Source of the DNA: Gammaproteobacteria bacterium
Lineage (GTDB): Bacteria; Pseudomonadota; Gammaproteobacteria; Pseudomonadales; Pseudohongiellaceae
DNA length: 64,000 nucleotides
Assembly (NCBI GenBank): GCA_029245395.1
Contig: JAQWPL010000029.1
Span: 496,001 to 560,000, forward strand
Direction of reading: 5' to 3'
Every line of letters begins with the position of its first letter. Position 1 is the stretch's first letter. Shown here one piece after another: positions 38,444-48,279 of the stretch. A model generated the notes under the pieces. It saw only the letters and a list, made by a program, of their open reading frames with translations. It was not told where the DNA came from and ran no database searches. The position numbers were made by a program, and so were the translations under genes.

Positions 38444-39331
38444 ATGGATAATCAAGACTACTTAAAAGCCCTGCAGGACAGGGCATCCTCAGTCCTCAAA
38501 CATCGGCTTGAAGCACCTGGAATGGCATCCCAGCTGGAAGAGGCTGTGCATTATGTAGTCCATAATGGTGGCAAGCGTATCCGGCCTGTATTGGCCTATG
38601 CTAGCGCTGAAGCTGTGGGCGGCACACAGGAAGATGCCGACAATTGCGCCTGTGCAGTTGAGCTAATCCATGCCTATTCCCTGGTCCACGATGATCTACC
38701 TGCCATGGATGATGATGCCCTCAGGCGAGGGCAGCCCACCTGTCATATCAAATTTGATGAAGCGACGGCCATTCTTGCGGGTGATGCCTTGCAAAGTCTC
38801 GCCTATGAGCTACTTACCGATACCAGAGGGAGAATGCCTGAGCCATCAAAGGCCCTGGAAATGATTTCGACACTGGCCGCGGCATCCGGTTGGAAAGGCA
38901 TGGTCGGCGGCCAGAGTCTGGATATTGAAGGGGCTGGAAAGATAAAAAACGAACAGGAGTTGGCTTTAATGCACCAATTGAAAACCGGTGCGTTGATTAA
39001 CGCCAGTGTCAGGTTGGGGGCGCTAAGTACCGGGTTGGTTTCAGATATACAACTGCAAAGTCTTGAAACCTTTTCTTCCTGTATGGGCCTGGCATTCCAG
39101 ATCCGGGATGACATACTCGATGTAGAAGGTGATACCCAGACGCTGGGTAAGCAACAGGGTAAAGATCTGACAATGAACAAACCAACTTACCCATCCATTC
39201 TGGGTATGGATGGCGCCAAGCAACGGATGCAATCCCTGCTTGAAGAAGGCACAGTGGCACTGGAAGGATTTGGTGATAAAGGGTCCAACCTGCTGGGAAT
39301 TGCCCATTACATCATTGACAGGCAGCACTAA
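38444..39331 (+). CDS. ispA: Farnesyl diphosphate synthase (geranyltranstransferase)
   Basis: IspA (295 residues) joins isopentenyl diphosphate to dimethylallyl and geranyl diphosphate, giving FPP for quinones and undecaprenyl phosphate. 'GGKRIRPVL' opens the active site. The first aspartate-rich motif is in 'HDDLPAMDDDALRRGQPT' and the second in 'FQIRDDILDVEGD'. 'KPTYPSILG' is the family's late motif. Length is normal. It lies between xseB and dxs, the usual isoprenoid operon of gammaproteobacteria. Confidence 0.97.
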   Translation: MDNQDYLKALQDRASSVLKHRLEAPGMASQLEEAVHYVVHNGGKRIRPVLAYASAEAVGGTQEDADNCACAVELIHAYSLVHDDLPAMDDDALRRGQPTCHIKFDEATAILAGDALQSLAYELLTDTRGRMPEPSKALEMISTLAAASGWKGMVGGQSLDIEGAGKIKNEQELALMHQLKTGALINASVRLGALSTGLVSDIQLQSLETFSSCMGLAFQIRDDILDVEGDTQTLGKQQGKDLTMNKPTYPSILGMDGAKQRMQSLLEEGTVALEGFGDKGSNLLGIAHYIIDRQH

Positions 39332-39421
39332 AATTTCTGTTTATTACCAGTCCAGAGATAAAAGACTGTCCCTGCGCATTACGGTAGAATAGCCTCAGTA
39401 TTATTCATTTAGATTCCATTG

Positions 39422-41299
39422 ATGTTTGAAAAAATCCCTCTCGAACGGCCTGATACGCCGTTGCTCGACAGTATTGATTCCCCGGCTGATTTGCGTGAGT
39501 TATCGCCTGAGCAACTTGGGGATGTAGTTAACGAGCTTCGACATTACCTGCTCTTTACTGTCGGCAAGACAGGTGGTCATTTTGGTGCCGGCTTGGGTGT
39601 GGTAGAGCTAACTATTGCTCTGCATTATGTATTTGATACCCCTGAAGATAAACTCGTCTGGGATGTGGGCCATCAAAGTTATCCCCATAAAATACTAACC
39701 GGACGTCGGGAACAAATGCTGACCATGCGTCAGTCTGATGGTCTGGCTGCGTTCACCAACCGCAATGAAAGTGACTATGACACTTTTGGCGCCGGTCATT
39801 CCAGTACGTCAATATCTGCAGCACTAGGGATGATGATTTCGGCACAGCAGCAAGAGTCTGAGCGAAAAATCGTTGCGGTTATTGGCGATGGTGCCATGAC
39901 CGCTGGACTGTCCTTTGAGGCGCTCAATCATGCAGGTGATCTGGAAGGGGATATTCTTATCATTCTCAATGATAACAATATGTCCATTTCCAGGAATGTG
40001 GGTGGGCTGTCCAGTTATTTTGCCCGCATGTGGGCAAGTAAACCTTATAACGTTTTGCGTTCAGGCAGTAAAAAAGTACTGTCTGCTGTACCACCTGCCT
40101 GGAAGGCGGCCCATCGGGCTGAGGAATATATGAAAGGTATGGTGTCACCGGCAACCATATTCGAAGAGTTGGGATTTACCTATTTCGGACTGATCGACGG
40201 GCATGATGTCGATGGCCTGGTCAATATATTGAACAATATAAAAGATTTGAAAGGCCCCCGACTGTTACATGTTGTCACACAGAAGGGGAAAGGATATCTA
40301 CCTGCAGAAGAAGATCCTTTTGGTATGCACGCCTTAAGCAAGTTGGTACCGGAATCTGAAATACAAAATCAGTCGTCTGTGTCACTTCCATCCTATTCGA
40401 ATATATTTGGCAATTGGTTATGCCAGATGGCCGAGATTGATAACAATTTAATTGGCATTACACCAGCCATGAGCGAAGGCTCTGGCATGCGTGAATTTGA
40501 GGAATTGTATCCTGACAGGTTTTTTGATGTAGGTATTGCAGAACAACATGCTGTCACTTTTGCTGCCGGTATGGCCTGTGATGGACTAAAGCCAGTAGTG
40601 GCTATCTATTCCTCCTTCCTGCAACGGGGTTATGACCAGTTGGTTCATGATGTGGCCATTCAGAATCTTGATGTCCTGTTTGCCATAGACAGGGCGGGGT
40701 TGGTTGGCGAAGACGGGCCTACCCATGCTGGCAGTTTTGACCTGTCTTACCTGCGCTGTATACCCAATATGCTGGTTATGACCCCCAGCGATGAGGAGGA
40801 GACGCGCAAGATGTTGACCGCCGGTTATTATTACAAAGGTCCGGCAGCGGTACGTTATCCGAGGGGAAAAGCCACCGGCTGTGAAATAGATAAAGAACTG
40901 AAGGACCTTGAAATTGGGAAGGCGAAACTTTGTCGGGAAGGCAAAGGGGGTGTTGCTATTCTGGTTTTTGGCACGCTCCTGGCAAAAGGCAAAATTGTGG
41001 CTGAAGAGCTGGATGCCACTTTGGTGGACATGCGCTTTGTTAAGCCCATTGATGAAACGCTGATAAAGACGTTGGCTAATTCACATTCATTACTGGTCAC
41101 CCTGGAAGAAAATGCTATAAAAGGCGGTGCAGGTTCGGCAGTTAATGAATACATTGAAGCTGAGAATCTGTCAGTCTCAGCACTCAATCTGGGGTTGCCT
41201 GACCGTTTTCTGGAGCACGGCAAAGCAGATGACATGTTGGCTGCCTGTGGCCTGGATGCAAAAGGCATTTCCAGTTCAATTCGTCAGCGACTGGAGTAA
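39422..41299 (+). CDS. dxs: 1-deoxy-D-xylulose-5-phosphate synthase
   Basis: Dxs (625 residues from ATG 39422; a TTG lies one codon upstream) condenses pyruvate and glyceraldehyde 3-phosphate with thiamine diphosphate, the first step of the MEP isoprenoid pathway. '[17 protein letters not shown]' lies near residue 80. The TPP/Mg motif is '[20 protein letters not shown]', with the later '[16 protein letters not shown]'. In the transketolase domain '[19 protein letters not shown]' and '[15 protein letters not shown]' are seen. The gene follows ispA by 90 bases and precedes the ABC exporter by 9. Confidence 0.97.
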   Translation: MFEKIPLERPDTPLLDSIDSPADLRELSPEQLGDVVNELRHYLLFTVGKTGGHFGAGLGVVELTIALHYVFDTPEDKLVWDVGHQSYPHKILTGRREQMLTMRQSDGLAAFTNRNESDYDTFGAGHSSTSISAALGMMISAQQQESERKIVAVIGDGAMTAGLSFEALNHAGDLEGDILIILNDNNMSISRNVGGLSSYFARMWASKPYNVLRSGSKKVLSAVPPAWKAAHRAEEYMKGMVSPATIFEELGFTYFGLIDGHDVDGLVNILNNIKDLKGPRLLHVVTQKGKGYLPAEEDPFGMHALSKLVPESEIQNQSSVSLPSYSNIFGNWLCQMAEIDNNLIGITPAMSEGSGMREFEELYPDRFFDVGIAEQHAVTFAAGMACDGLKPVVAIYSSFLQRGYDQLVHDVAIQNLDVLFAIDRAGLVGEDGPTHAGSFDLSYLRCIPNMLVMTPSDEEETRKMLTAGYYYKGPAAVRYPRGKATGCEIDKELKDLEIGKAKLCREGKGGVAILVFGTLLAKGKIVAEELDATLVDMRFVKPIDETLIKTLANSHSLLVTLEENAIKGGAGSAVNEYIEAENLSVSALNLGLPDRFLEHGKADDMLAACGLDAKGISSSIRQRLE

Positions 41300-41308
41300 C
41301 AAGCTCAA

Positions 41309-43114
41309 ATGGCGCGCCGTCATGCAACTGAGATTGAAAACCTGGACATGAAGTGGCATGCGTTCCGGTTACTCTGGCCCCATCTGCTTCAACATAAACA
41401 ACGCATATTATTGTCCTTTTCATGCCTCGGCATGGCCAAGGCCACCACTATCAGTATTCCCTATTTTCAGAAGTACATTGTCGATAATCTTGATACCCAA
41501 CTGGATATAACCAATGCCCAATTACTGGTGACTGTCCCTCTGCTTTTGATTTTTGGCTATGGCCTGGCGCGCTTCATGAATGTCATTCTTAACGAGGCTA
41601 GGGATACATTATTTGGACGAGTTACAGAACGCACTATCAGAAACTTGAGCCTGTTGACCTTCAGACATTTACATAAGCTTGATTTGGATTTTCATTTAAA
41701 TCGTCAGACCGGTGGTCTGGCGCGAGATATTGAACGTGGGGTCGCCGGAATTAATTTTCTAATGCGCGTAATGATATTCAATATTATTCCTACCTTGTTG
41801 GAGTTGTTAATTGTAATCGGCATTTTCTTTTCCAGTTACGGTATTGAGTTTGCTGGTGTCATACTGATTGCTATCGTGTTCTATATCGCCTATTCAGTAG
41901 TTGCGACTGAAAAACGCACGCGTTTTATTCGGGAAATGAACAAGGCGGATTCAGCCGCCAGCACCAGGGCTATAGACAGTTTGTTGAACTTTGAGACAGT
42001 CAAATATTTTACCAATGAAGAGTATGAGGCGAGCCATTACGATGAAGAATTGGCAACTCTGGAGGCCGCAAAACGTAACAACCGGCTCAGCCTGTTTGCC
42101 TTGAATGGTGGTCAGGCCTTGATCGTTGCTGTTGCCATGACCGTTATATTGCTGCTCGCTGCTCAAGGCGTGGCTGATGGAAGCATGTCATTGGGTGATT
42201 TTGTCTTTGTTAATGCATTCATGATGCAGTTATTCATTCCCCTGAATTTTCTCGGCTTCGTGTACCGGGAAATCAAAGGCTCACTGGCCAATATCGAAAA
42301 AATGTTTGAGTTGTTGCAGGAAAAGCCAACCGTGTTGGAGAAACAGGATGCCGTTGAACTGGATGCCGGACATCCGGACATACAGTTCAAAGGGGTGTGC
42401 TTTCATTACCGACCAGACCGTGAGATCGTCCGAGACGTTAATTTTACTGTGGCACAGGGAGAGAAGGTCGCCGTAGTTGGTGCCAGCGGTTCAGGTAAAT
42501 CTACTTTGGTGAAACTGCTGTTCAGATTCTATGATTGTCAGTCTGGCAGCATAACTATCGGCGGGAATAATATTCGAGACCTGACCCTACTATCACTACG
42601 CTCTGCCATTGGTATTGTGCCGCAGGATACCGTTCTGTTTAATGATTCTATTTATGAAAATATCCGCTATGGCAGGCCGGAGTCGACTCAGGAAGAAGTG
42701 GAAAAAGCGATCAGTATGGCCCACCTAGATCTCTTCATTGATCAGTTGCCAGATGGCATTGAAACGCTCGTTGGAGAACGAGGCCTGAAACTGAGCGGTG
42801 GCGAAAAACAGCGTGTGGCTATTGCTAGAACTATATTAAAGAATCCGGCCATACTGGTTTTTGATGAGGCCACTTCTTCGCTGGACAGTAAAACGGAAAA
42901 AGCCATCCTGGAAGCTATCAGGGAAATTTCAGAAGGTCATACGTCGCTGGTTATTGCACACAGACTTTCAACGGTTATTGATGCAGACAGAATTCTTGTT
43001 ATGGACAATGGTGGAATAATAGAAACTGGGACACATGCAGAATTACTTGAAGCCGGAAATACTTACCACCATATGTGGATGCTCCAGCAGCTGGAAGAAG
43101 CTGCACATTCCTAG
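41309..43114 (+). CDS. Atm1/ABCB7-type ABC exporter (fused permease and ATPase)
   Basis: This 601-residue half-transporter has an amino-terminal six-helix membrane domain and a carboxy-terminal ATPase with Walker A 'GASGSGKSTLVKLL', Q-loop 'GIVPQDTVLFNDS', signature 'LSGGEKQRVAIART' and Walker B 'ILVFDEATSSLD'. The stretch 'DLDFHLNRQTGGLARDIERG' is the Atm1-family mark of the glutathione-binding site, pointing to export of glutathione-linked sulfur, persulfide or metal compounds across the inner membrane. It is a homodimer in known members. It begins 9 bases after dxs, so it is probably cotranscribed, and it ends at a strong terminator. Confidence 0.93.
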   Translation: MARRHATEIENLDMKWHAFRLLWPHLLQHKQRILLSFSCLGMAKATTISIPYFQKYIVDNLDTQLDITNAQLLVTVPLLLIFGYGLARFMNVILNEARDTLFGRVTERTIRNLSLLTFRHLHKLDLDFHLNRQTGGLARDIERGVAGINFLMRVMIFNIIPTLLELLIVIGIFFSSYGIEFAGVILIAIVFYIAYSVVATEKRTRFIREMNKADSAASTRAIDSLLNFETVKYFTNEEYEASHYDEELATLEAAKRNNRLSLFALNGGQALIVAVAMTVILLLAAQGVADGSMSLGDFVFVNAFMMQLFIPLNFLGFVYREIKGSLANIEKMFELLQEKPTVLEKQDAVELDAGHPDIQFKGVCFHYRPDREIVRDVNFTVAQGEKVAVVGASGSGKSTLVKLLFRFYDCQSGSITIGGNNIRDLTLLSLRSAIGIVPQDTVLFNDSIYENIRYGRPESTQEEVEKAISMAHLDLFIDQLPDGIETLVGERGLKLSGGEKQRVAIARTILKNPAILVFDEATSSLDSKTEKAILEAIREISEGHTSLVIAHRLSTVIDADRILVMDNGGIIETGTHAELLEAGNTYHHMWMLQQLEEAAHS

Positions 43115-43137
43115 TAGCTACTGTAAATTCAAAATAT

Positions 43138-43165
43138 AAAAAAAGCGCCCTAGGGCGCTTTTTTT
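43138..43165. terminator. Bidirectional terminator after the ABC exporter
   Basis: AAAAAAGCGCCC (43139-43150 region) and GGGCGCTTTTTT flank a short TA centre, forming a near-perfect palindrome with A and T runs on both sides. It serves the exporter on the plus strand and the convergent DUF6152 gene on the minus strand. Confidence 0.85.
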
Positions 43166-43178
43166 AAAATAATTAAAC

Positions 43179-43610
43179 TTATTCTTCACATTCGTTGACG
43201 GCATCATCCTCATTAAAAGCCTTGTTACTAGAGCCGGCAAAAAATCTCGTGCAAGTTGAGGCGATTAGCACAGTCTGAGCATTGCCTTTAAGACTGCCAT
43301 CGCGAGCCCTGGTGCCACTGATAATGACTTCAGTACCAATTGGCAGGCTGTTACGAGTCCAGCCGCGGCGAAGCAGTCCATTGGGGCTGCCCATTTCAAA
43401 TCCCCATTCCTCATAATTGCCTTGCTCATTTTCCACTTCCAGGAAGATGTAGGCATGGGGATTGGTCCAGTCCACCTTGATTACTGTGCCGGTTATTTCA
43501 AGAGGGCTATTGCCATCAAATTCTGCGGCAAATGAATGATGGGCTACAGCCTGAAACGCTGTAAAAGTGCCTATCGCGCTTATAATCAGTGCAATTAGTT
43601 TGGATTTCAT
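43179..43610 (-). CDS. Exported DUF6152-family protein
   Basis: The product is 143 residues from the ATG at 43610, chosen because GGAG lies 8 bases upstream; a TTG two codons earlier is rejected. After a signal peptide ending in AVAHH, the mature part starts 'HHSFAAEFD' and contains 'GTVIKVDWTNPHAYIFLEV', 'WGFEMGSPNGLLRRGW' and 'GTRARDGSLKGNA'. This is the pattern of the DUF6152 family of small periplasmic proteins with an OB-like fold and conserved HHS, NPH and RxGW elements. Their function is unknown. Two cysteines occur near the end ('STCTRFF' and 'NECEE'). Confidence 0.82.
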   Translation of the reverse strand: MKSKLIALIISAIGTFTAFQAVAHHSFAAEFDGNSPLEITGTVIKVDWTNPHAYIFLEVENEQGNYEEWGFEMGSPNGLLRRGWTRNSLPIGTEVIISGTRARDGSLKGNAQTVLIASTCTRFFAGSSNKAFNEDDAVNECEE

Positions 43611-43751
43611 GATCAATTCTCCGTATCAGGATAGTCCCGATCGTTTATTTTCCGATAAGTTTACTTATACTCTTTAGAGTTAAGTCGGCGTTGTTAAGTT
43701 CAATGTATTATTTCAATATACTATTTATTTAAATAAATTGATTGATATTCA

Positions 43752-44135
43752 TCAATTCAGGGAGATATCGAAGGTCCCTTTTGTATTACCCTGAGTGTAA
43801 GAACCTCTGTATTTACGGTCGGTCCAGGAACCAATGTTGCTGAGCTTACCTTCCAGCATCAAGGTTCCATCAGGCATGTCTGCCACTATAGTCAGTCCCC
43901 AGTTTTCCGCATCCAGTTCCACGCTGGTCATCTCCACACCACGTCGACCTGGATTGACTGTGCCGGAAAGCTCGCCACTCATGGCGTCTAGCAGTAATCG
44001 AATGCGTACAGGTTCCGCAGAACTAAATGAAGTCAAATCACCTGACCATGAACCTTTAGCTGGGTGACCTGTTTGTGACATGGCAGGAAGTGCAAATCCA
44101 ACACATGTGATTAGTATTAAAATTCGTGCAAGCAT
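43752..44135 (-). CDS. Small exported protein of unknown function
   Basis: The product is 127 residues from the ATG at 44135, supported by AGGAG 7 bases upstream. An in-frame extension to 44285 lacks a signal at its start and is rejected. The signal peptide MLARILILITCVGFALPAMSQ is followed by a compact beta-rich domain containing 'GSWSGDL', 'VRIRLLLDAMSGELSGTVNPG' (GELSGTVNPG is the notable part), 'NWGLTIVADMPDGTLMLEGKL' (DGTLMLEGKL) and 'RYRGSYTQGNTKGTFDISLN'-like strands. Alternating strands with G-T-F and G-S-Y turns suggest a small lipocalin- or avidin-like barrel; this is inference, no family was recognised. Confidence 0.7.
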   Translation of the reverse strand: MLARILILITCVGFALPAMSQTGHPAKGSWSGDLTSFSSAEPVRIRLLLDAMSGELSGTVNPGRRGVEMTSVELDAENWGLTIVADMPDGTLMLEGKLSNIGSWTDRKYRGSYTQGNTKGTFDISLN

Positions 44136-44311
44136 TCTAAGCTCCTGAGCGATGGCGAATATTGTTATTTTTTTTAATGCAAGGGAACCGAAAATTTTAT
44201 ATCCTTTGCATAGGTAAGGATAGTAGTTTATTAAATTCTTGTAAATGAAATATAGTGCAGTCTCTCTCTGCCAACCAATCTTCACACTATTTGCACATAG
44301 AAGGACACAGT

Positions 44312-44632
44312 ATGGGTAATTTTATTAAGTTTTTCATCATGTTAGCGTTTATTCTGACAGCGGGTTGCGCCTCTCAACAGCCTGCAGACAGTGGCACTCC
44401 TAATGCTTCTGAGGGAAATGTGGAAAGTGTGGATGTAGCTGCAAACAGCGATTCAGAAAATGATCCCAATGAAATAATCTGCCGCCGGGAAATGGTAACA
44501 GGAAGTAATTTTAGACGACGTATTTGTCTTACCAGAGCCCAAAGAGGAGAAATGCGTTCAGGGTCACGTGAAGTATTTAATGATAGTAGGTCTGGTTCAC
44601 TTGGTGTTGGTCCTACCGCTCCGGCACAATAA
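44312..44632 (+). CDS. Small lipoprotein of unknown function
   Basis: The product is 106 residues from ATG 44312, with AAGGA 7 bases upstream. An in-frame ATG at 44255 would bury the signal and is rejected. The signal MGNFIKFFIMLAFILTAGC ends in a lipobox with cysteine at residue 19. A low-complexity linker rich in S, N, D and E follows, then 'ICRREMVTGSNFRRRICLTR' with two cysteines about 14 apart, a pattern seen in many short gammaproteobacterial exported proteins. Asp is absent directly after the cysteine (CASQQ), so sorting to the outer membrane is expected. No partner was identified. Confidence 0.72.
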   Translation: MGNFIKFFIMLAFILTAGCASQQPADSGTPNASEGNVESVDVAANSDSENDPNEIICRREMVTGSNFRRRICLTRAQRGEMRSGSREVFNDSRSGSLGVGPTAPAQ

Positions 44633-44676
44633 ACCTAAATTAAGACCAAAGTAAGACCAAAGTAAGAAAACATTAC

Positions 44677-45204
44677 ATGCTCAACATTAAAATTCCCATC
44701 ACTTTGAAAGTGCTGCATTTCAGTAAAGCGTTGGTACTATTTGCTGGCATATCTACTATCAGCCTGGCTGTCGTTGGGCAGGTAGATATTGTTACCTGTG
44801 CCGATATTCAGGATTCTGCTGCCAGGCTCGCCTGTTACGATGAAGCTACAACACAAAATCAAAATTTGCCGGTAATCAGATTGCCCAGAGGGTCAGCATC
44901 GTCTTCCAGTGAAGTTTCTGAAACTGCATCTGAGTCCACCTCCCGAGTCGATCAATTTGGACTTGATCTAAGTCGAGGGGGCGCCAGAACCACACGTACC
45001 TTGCGTGTTGTTGCAGCTACGCGTAATGACTTTACAGGCTGGACAATAGAGTTTGAAGGCGCTGGCAAGTGGCGACAGGTAGGAACAGATAAATATGATA
45101 TCGATGTAGGCCAGCTTTATACGGTAAGACGCGGCACACTGAATTCTTTTATGCTGAGTAATTCAAGTAATAATAGAAAATTACGTATTAAACGTGTGGA
45201 ATAA
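44677..45204 (+). CDS. Exported protein with a CADIQDSAARLACYD motif
   Basis: The 175-residue protein has an amino-terminal hydrophobic signal (about 10-34). The mature part opens with 'CADIQDSAARLACYDEA', a short cysteine-paired helical motif (C...I.D...RL.CYD) found at the start of many small proteobacterial periplasmic proteins. A serine-rich linker and a beta-rich carboxy-terminal domain ('RTLRVVAATRNDFTGWTI', 'WRQVGTDKYDIDVGQLYTVRRG') follow, ending in a basic tail 'RKLRIKRVE' that suggests contact with RNA, lipid head groups or another protein. It lies 44 bases after the small lipoprotein, possibly cotranscribed. No function is known to me. Confidence 0.72.
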   Translation: MLNIKIPITLKVLHFSKALVLFAGISTISLAVVGQVDIVTCADIQDSAARLACYDEATTQNQNLPVIRLPRGSASSSSEVSETASESTSRVDQFGLDLSRGGARTTRTLRVVAATRNDFTGWTIEFEGAGKWRQVGTDKYDIDVGQLYTVRRGTLNSFMLSNSSNNRKLRIKRVE

Positions 45205-45378
45205 TATCCTTGCTAACCACTTTGTTATTTATTATTAAATATTTAATGCTTGATCATAAATAGTATTACAGTTTTTCCTACTATCCTTTCCCCATTCTAA
45301 ACAACCTAAATTGAAGAGTTTCTGCTTCATTCTGCCTGCCTTCATCCCTAATAATTTGTTCTGACTAAAATGTTAGGC

Positions 45379-45406
45379 AAAAAAAACCCCGCCGAAGCGG
45401 GGTTTT
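45379..45406 (-). terminator. Terminator of the second TonB-dependent receptor
   Basis: On the minus strand AAAACCCCGC pairs with GCGGGGTTTT around a four-base loop, followed by eight T. It lies 36 bases after the receptor stop at 45442. The plus strand offers only four T, so it mainly serves the receptor. Confidence 0.82.
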
Positions 45407-45441
45407 CTACAAACTGCTACTACTAACACTCTAATAAAGAA

Positions 45442-48279
45442 TTAGAAGCTGTAGTTATAGCTCAGTCTGTACATACGACGTCTTGGGTCATACAAGCTAC
45501 TGTTAACCGTTGTCAGTGAACCATTGACCAATGGCGCTTCTTTATCACCTATGTTCAGGATTGCTAACGAGACACTAGACGCGTTATCAGTCTCCAAATT
45601 ATAAGTGTAGAGAAGGTCATTGACAGAGAAGCCGCCTTCATTACTCAAGGTTTGGTTCGCTCTTGGGTTACGCAATTCAGTTCCATCTGTGAAACGCGTA
45701 GTCCAACGGAAAGAATGATTATCTCTGTTATAGGTTGTAATGATGTTTCCGCGCAGTTGTGGGTTAGTGCCCACACCAGCTACGTTACCACCGTCAGTTC
45801 CAACAACATCAATGAGGGAGCCATCAGTTGCAGTACCTGCATAACGATTTACATAAGCACCGTTTACTCTGACACCTGCATCACCACCTGCGAAGGCGAA
45901 GTCATAGGAAAGCTGGAAATCAACACCATTAGTTTCGACGGTATTCTGATTGATAAAGCCTGATTTAAACAGAGATACATCGAAACCAGTCATACAATCA
46001 TCAGGGCGGGTGTTAGTATTAATACCATCCCAGCGACCAGTAACCTCACAGACTTCGTTAGGAACACCAGGGAACAGGTTAATACGAGGGTCAGTTATGA
46101 AACCATCCATCATGTCAGCTATCAGGATGTCATCCGGGCTAACAGTAGTCACCAGGTTGGTAAACTCATAGTCCCAGTAGTTAAGGTCTAGCGATATGCT
46201 GTCGGTAATATCCCAGGTGAAACCAATAGTCCAGCTATCGGAGCTTTCCGGTAACAGATTCTCATTACCTACCGCCAGTGCACGAGCCTGAGTGACTTCA
46301 CCACCGATTTCTCGAATGGAAGTACCACTTGGTCCGATACCAAACGACTGGTTTTCAGAAGCCAGACGGAATGAAGAACCGGCAGATGCTCTGATAAACA
46401 GATTGTCAGTGGGTGTCCACAGTGCGCTGATCTTTGGCTCTACTGAACTTTTGCTCAGAGTGCTTTCATAGCGTGCTGCAATGTCTATTTCAAAAGTGTC
46501 AGTAGGGAACATGACAATTTCTGCAAACAGGGCCTCAGTATCACGGTTTGAATCCCATGGCTCAATTGTCTGGTTATTAAATGCATAACCACCGTCTCTG
46601 GCAACAGAGTCAACAATGATATCAAGTTCCTGTTTACGGTATTGAGCACCTATAGCTACACCAGTTACACCACCTGCCATTTCCCAAAGCTCGCCTGTTG
46701 TGACGAATTCAAGAGAGAATAATTGTGATGTACCTCTGGTAAGGGGCTGGTTGGTCATCCATTGCTGCAGAGAGACCGAGTTATAGGTTGCATCACCAGG
46801 TTGGGCAAGCAAGCGGCTGCCAAAGGGGTTCCACCACTCGCAGTTACCTTCACCAGGGACAAGACCAGAGTTTTCATAGCCTACTATCTGATTGGCTTTA
46901 CAGTTACCACCACCATAACCGGCTACGGCTCTGGCATAACGGTCTGCTATTGAGTCCGAAGAGCCACTTTCTTGCTGGTTCCAGGAAGCAGTACCAGTCA
47001 ACCGCCAGTCCCAATTACCACCGAGCATGCCATCAAGAGTTAATGAGGTTCGGAAAGTATGCTGCTTGGATATAGAGGGCAAAGCGCCTTCTACTGGAGC
47101 CGCCTGACGAGTGAAGACCCGGTTGTAAGCCTGTAATGGAAAGTTGGGGTCACGTCGATTAGCATCAATAACCCCTGGATTATTGGCAGGAACCTTAACA
47201 CCAATACCTGTGAGAGCTAGTAGTGGTACACCAGTACCAAAACTAGCTAATGATTCAACTCGAGCATAGTTCGATTCAAATGTCAGATTTTGCAAGAAAT
47301 CACCGTCAAACTGTTTGGTCACAACACTCATACCGACCATCTGTTCCATTTCAGGAATGATTGTACGCTGATGGCTCAGAGACATTCGGCAGAAGGGATT
47401 TCCAGGTGATGAGAAACCATTACCATTAAAGTCTGTTGCGCCAGCCGGGTCCCAAATCACATTTTCTTCCAGACCGCCAATCAGAGGGCTTCCACAAAGA
47501 GGGTCACTCTGCCAGCCATTAACACTACCACCTGGTTGTGGCGGGCCGAAATAACCAAAGGTACCCGGGTTAGCAAGGCCGGTTATCAGACCAAGGCCTA
47601 TACGTGGTCCGTCAAAAACATCCTGACTTTGCATCTCGTCACCACGTTTCAGAAATTCTAGGGCCATAACGATACCCATAGAATCACCCTGTATGCCGAA
47701 AATACCGCCTACGAGAGCTTCTGGGATTGAAGATTGCGCTTGTGCATGCTGTGATGAAAGTGAAATTTCAGCACCTTCAAAATTGTTACGGGTAATAAAG
47801 TTAGCAACACCGGCAACAGCGTCAGAACCATAAAGGGCGGAAGCACCGTCCAGTACCAGCTCAACTCTTTCTATCATAATGCCTGGTGCAAGGTTGTTAA
47901 CATCAACCTGTGAACCACTGTTTGCATCAATAGTTTGACGTTGTCCATTCAACAGAACCAGAGTAGATCTGGGACCCAGACCTCGAAGGTTAATACTGTT
48001 GGTTGGTGTATTCCAGTTACCTGTTGTGTTGGCAGATGAAATCTGCGGCATATCACGAATTGCTTCAACAACCGATACACGCTGATTCGCCTGTAATTCT
48101 TCATTGTCCATGATGGAAACAGGTTGTGGCCTGTCTGCAGGACGGGATATGAAAGAGCCAGTAACCTGGATTTCTTCAATATCATCCTGCGCCATCAGGG
48201 AGCCTGAACTAGTCGCTGCTGCTGCAAATGCAACGGCAGTGGCGAGCTTTGTAAAGCTCAGTTCGACTGATTTTTTCAT
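45442..48279 (-). CDS. TonB-dependent outer-membrane receptor
   Basis: The 945-residue protein has a signal peptide (about 1-30, ending SLMAQ), a TonB-box-like 'DIEEIQVTGSFISRP', and a plug domain with 'SINLRGLGPRSTLVLLNGQR', 'IERVELVLDGASALYGSDAV' and 'GVANFITR'. A large beta barrel follows with strands ending in the aromatic YRLSYNYSF. It belongs to the same broad receptor class as the one at 6.3 kb but is only distantly similar in the barrel. The plug is of the type often annotated as iron or oligosaccharide transport; the ligand cannot be assigned. It has a strong terminator and a 508-base upstream region. Confidence 0.92.
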   Translation of the reverse strand: MKKSVELSFTKLATAVAFAAAATSSGSLMAQDDIEEIQVTGSFISRPADRPQPVSIMDNEELQANQRVSVVEAIRDMPQISSANTTGNWNTPTNSINLRGLGPRSTLVLLNGQRQTIDANSGSQVDVNNLAPGIMIERVELVLDGASALYGSDAVAGVANFITRNNFEGAEISLSSQHAQAQSSIPEALVGGIFGIQGDSMGIVMALEFLKRGDEMQSQDVFDGPRIGLGLITGLANPGTFGYFGPPQPGGSVNGWQSDPLCGSPLIGGLEENVIWDPAGATDFNGNGFSSPGNPFCRMSLSHQRTIIPEMEQMVGMSVVTKQFDGDFLQNLTFESNYARVESLASFGTGVPLLALTGIGVKVPANNPGVIDANRRDPNFPLQAYNRVFTRQAAPVEGALPSISKQHTFRTSLTLDGMLGGNWDWRLTGTASWNQQESGSSDSIADRYARAVAGYGGGNCKANQIVGYENSGLVPGEGNCEWWNPFGSRLLAQPGDATYNSVSLQQWMTNQPLTRGTSQLFSLEFVTTGELWEMAGGVTGVAIGAQYRKQELDIIVDSVARDGGYAFNNQTIEPWDSNRDTEALFAEIVMFPTDTFEIDIAARYESTLSKSSVEPKISALWTPTDNLFIRASAGSSFRLASENQSFGIGPSGTSIREIGGEVTQARALAVGNENLLPESSDSWTIGFTWDITDSISLDLNYWDYEFTNLVTTVSPDDILIADMMDGFITDPRINLFPGVPNEVCEVTGRWDGINTNTRPDDCMTGFDVSLFKSGFINQNTVETNGVDFQLSYDFAFAGGDAGVRVNGAYVNRYAGTATDGSLIDVVGTDGGNVAGVGTNPQLRGNIITTYNRDNHSFRWTTRFTDGTELRNPRANQTLSNEGGFSVNDLLYTYNLETDNASSVSLAILNIGDKEAPLVNGSLTTVNSSLYDPRRRMYRLSYNYSF

